From CAXQRU01 sp964226685 (GTDB taxonomy: Bacteria > Pseudomonadota > Gammaproteobacteria > Pseudomonadales > Cellvibrionaceae), in assembly GCA_964226685.1 (NCBI GenBank), contig CAXQRU010000158.1:1-6209 (forward strand): a stretch of 6,209 bases of DNA, given 5' to 3'. Positions within the stretch are counted from its first letter, which is position 1, and each line of letters opens with the position of its first letter. The notes under the pieces are model-generated. The model was given only the letters and a program-made list of their open reading frames with translations, searched no databases and was not told the origin of the DNA. The position numbers were made by a program, and so were the translations under genes. This document shows, one piece after another, positions 5,416-6,209 of this stretch.

Positions 5416-5996
5416 TCCGAGTGTTTGGCATGATTTGCGTTTTGCTAATGGCAGGTTGTAGTTCATTTGTTGCCATAGAACCCAACAAGCCTGCTGTAGT
5501 TGGCGATATAACGTTGTTGCCAGCCAATGGGTGGACTCAATTGCCCAGTGATTTGGCCTTGGGTTCAAATGGAGTGGTTTGGACGGTAGACGGCGTTTTT
5601 TTGAATCACTTGATTATAGCGAGTGTCGAGCATCAAAAGAGCTTGTTTAAGTCGCAAAATGATGAGCTACCCATGCCTAAATTTGATCAATCCATGTTAC
5701 CTAACGAGGTCGAAAATTGGGTGTTAACATCATTTAAGAATCTTTATGGTGGTAGTGTGCGCATAGACTCGAGTGGGCTTGCTCCAATGCCAATGGGCTC
5801 GCAAGATGGCATTAGTTTCTCGATGCGTTTTTACAATTTAGATGGATTGCTTCATAACGCTAAAGTGTTTGCAGTAACCGAACAAAAAAAGATCTACCTC
5901 TTAGTGTACGTTGCGCCCGAGGTGCACTATTTTCAAGAGTATTTGCCTCGTGTCGAAGCGCTGGCTGGCACCCTTCAGTTAAAGTTGGCACCATAA
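5412..5996 (+). CDS. Lipoprotein of unknown function, partner of the M48 gene by position
   Basis: The 194 residues start with a short lipoprotein signal and lipobox LMAGC (lipidated C16; S17 at +2 suggests outer membrane). The mature part has no motif I can name. It contains an early W41 region (LPANGWTQLP), a hydrophobic NHLIIASVEHQKSLF (65-79), LPKF-like MPKFDQSMLPNEVENWV (88-104), a strand-rich DGISFSMRFYNLDGL (132-146) and IYLLVYVAPEVHYFQEYLP (161-179). The overall pattern is an alpha/beta domain and recalls conserved hypothetical lipoproteins of other gammaproteobacteria, but that is an impression, not a search result. The ATG shares ATGA with the protease stop, and AGGGGG lies 6 nt upstream, so translation is strongly coupled to the protease. 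It is the last gene of the run. Confidence 0.85.
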   Translation: MIRVFGMICVLLMAGCSSFVAIEPNKPAVVGDITLLPANGWTQLPSDLALGSNGVVWTVDGVFLNHLIIASVEHQKSLFKSQNDELPMPKFDQSMLPNEVENWVLTSFKNLYGGSVRIDSSGLAPMPMGSQDGISFSMRFYNLDGLLHNAKVFAVTEQKKIYLLVYVAPEVHYFQEYLPRVEALAGTLQLKLAP

Positions 5997-6191
5997 GCCA
6001 TGAGATAAATCACATTTGACCGCTTTGTGAATAAAAACCGCCTTGAGAGATTGATTTATGGTTTTGATAGGATTAAAGTGTCGGCCCATACGAATATGAT
6101 TTCGTTATCACACATGGAAGAATAAGGTGACAGTTTCTGTTGAAATTACTCTATTAATAATAAAGTCACTTATTTAACCTTTAATACAGGT
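5997..6191 (+). other. AT-rich non-coding tail after the operon
   Basis: I see no convincing gene here; the longest start-to-stop runs are under 20 codons. There is no clear intrinsic terminator after 5996. Minor structures are TCACA (6010-6014) facing TGTGA (6026-6030) across 11 nt, and ACGAA/TTCGT arms around 6 nt near 6090-6105. Neither is followed by a T tract. A promoter for a gene beyond the contig end is possible but not identifiable. Confidence 0.5.
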
Positions 6192-6209
6192 AGATCGGAA
6201 GAGCGTCGT
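6192..6209 (+). other. Illumina TruSeq adapter remnant (not genomic)
   Basis: The final bases AGATCGGAAGAGCGTCGT are identical to the beginning of the standard Illumina TruSeq adapter as read through at the end of a short insert. An 18-base exact match ending precisely at the sequence edge is best explained by untrimmed adapter in the assembly. The sequence just before it may also rest on few reads. Confidence 0.95.

Noticed and set aside
6010..6030. TCACA/TGTGA inverted repeat resembling a CRP site
   Set aside because: The half-sites are in the reverse order and 11 nt apart; a CRP site needs TGTGA-N6-TCACA.

Overview
The window looks like one contig of shotgun or metagenomic bacterial DNA. 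Its last 18 bases match the start of the Illumina TruSeq adapter, so the right edge is a sequencing artefact and not genome. Gene content and protein style suggest a gammaproteobacterium outside the enteric bacteria, perhaps a marine one: ArgF has HCLPAYRG, ArgD begins MPLMNTYG, Grx4 is close to Escherichia coli GrxD, and there is a YafV-type omega-amidase. Base composition is moderate and similar across the genes. No mobile element, CRISPR array, tRNA or rRNA was seen.

Layout: (1) At 1-134 the + strand stays open to a TAA and may be the tail of an unknown gene. (2) A perfect 10-bp-arm palindrome at 131-156 holds this stop and the stop of the converging argF. (3) On the - strand, argD (2221-1070) and argF (1058-153) form a two-gene arginine biosynthesis operon. 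(4) The divergent gap 2222-2407 is rich in structure. It has a - strand promoter near 2387-2358, a leader of about 115 nt with a mismatch hairpin, and a textbook intrinsic terminator (2260-2237) ending just before argD. It also has a palindrome covering a perfect TATAAT. (5) On the + strand, grxD, a YafV-like omega-amidase, a lipoprotein, an M48 metalloprotease with TPRs and a second lipoprotein are tightly packed from 2408 to 5996, mostly with overlapping or abutting ends. (6) An AT-rich non-coding tail precedes the adapter.

Function: argD and argF supply two steps of arginine synthesis, making N-acetylornithine and then citrulline from ornithine. The rightward operon joins two cytoplasmic housekeeping functions (Fe-S glutaredoxin, metabolite repair) to a three-gene envelope cassette. 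The cassette consists of a CsgG/LpoB-like lipoprotein, a BepA-like periplasmic protease and a lipoprotein of unknown function, with stop/start overlaps that suggest coupled translation. The two most interesting points are the terminator-ended leader in front of argD, which could be an attenuator or a small RNA, and the envelope cassette, whose role cannot be read from sequence alone.
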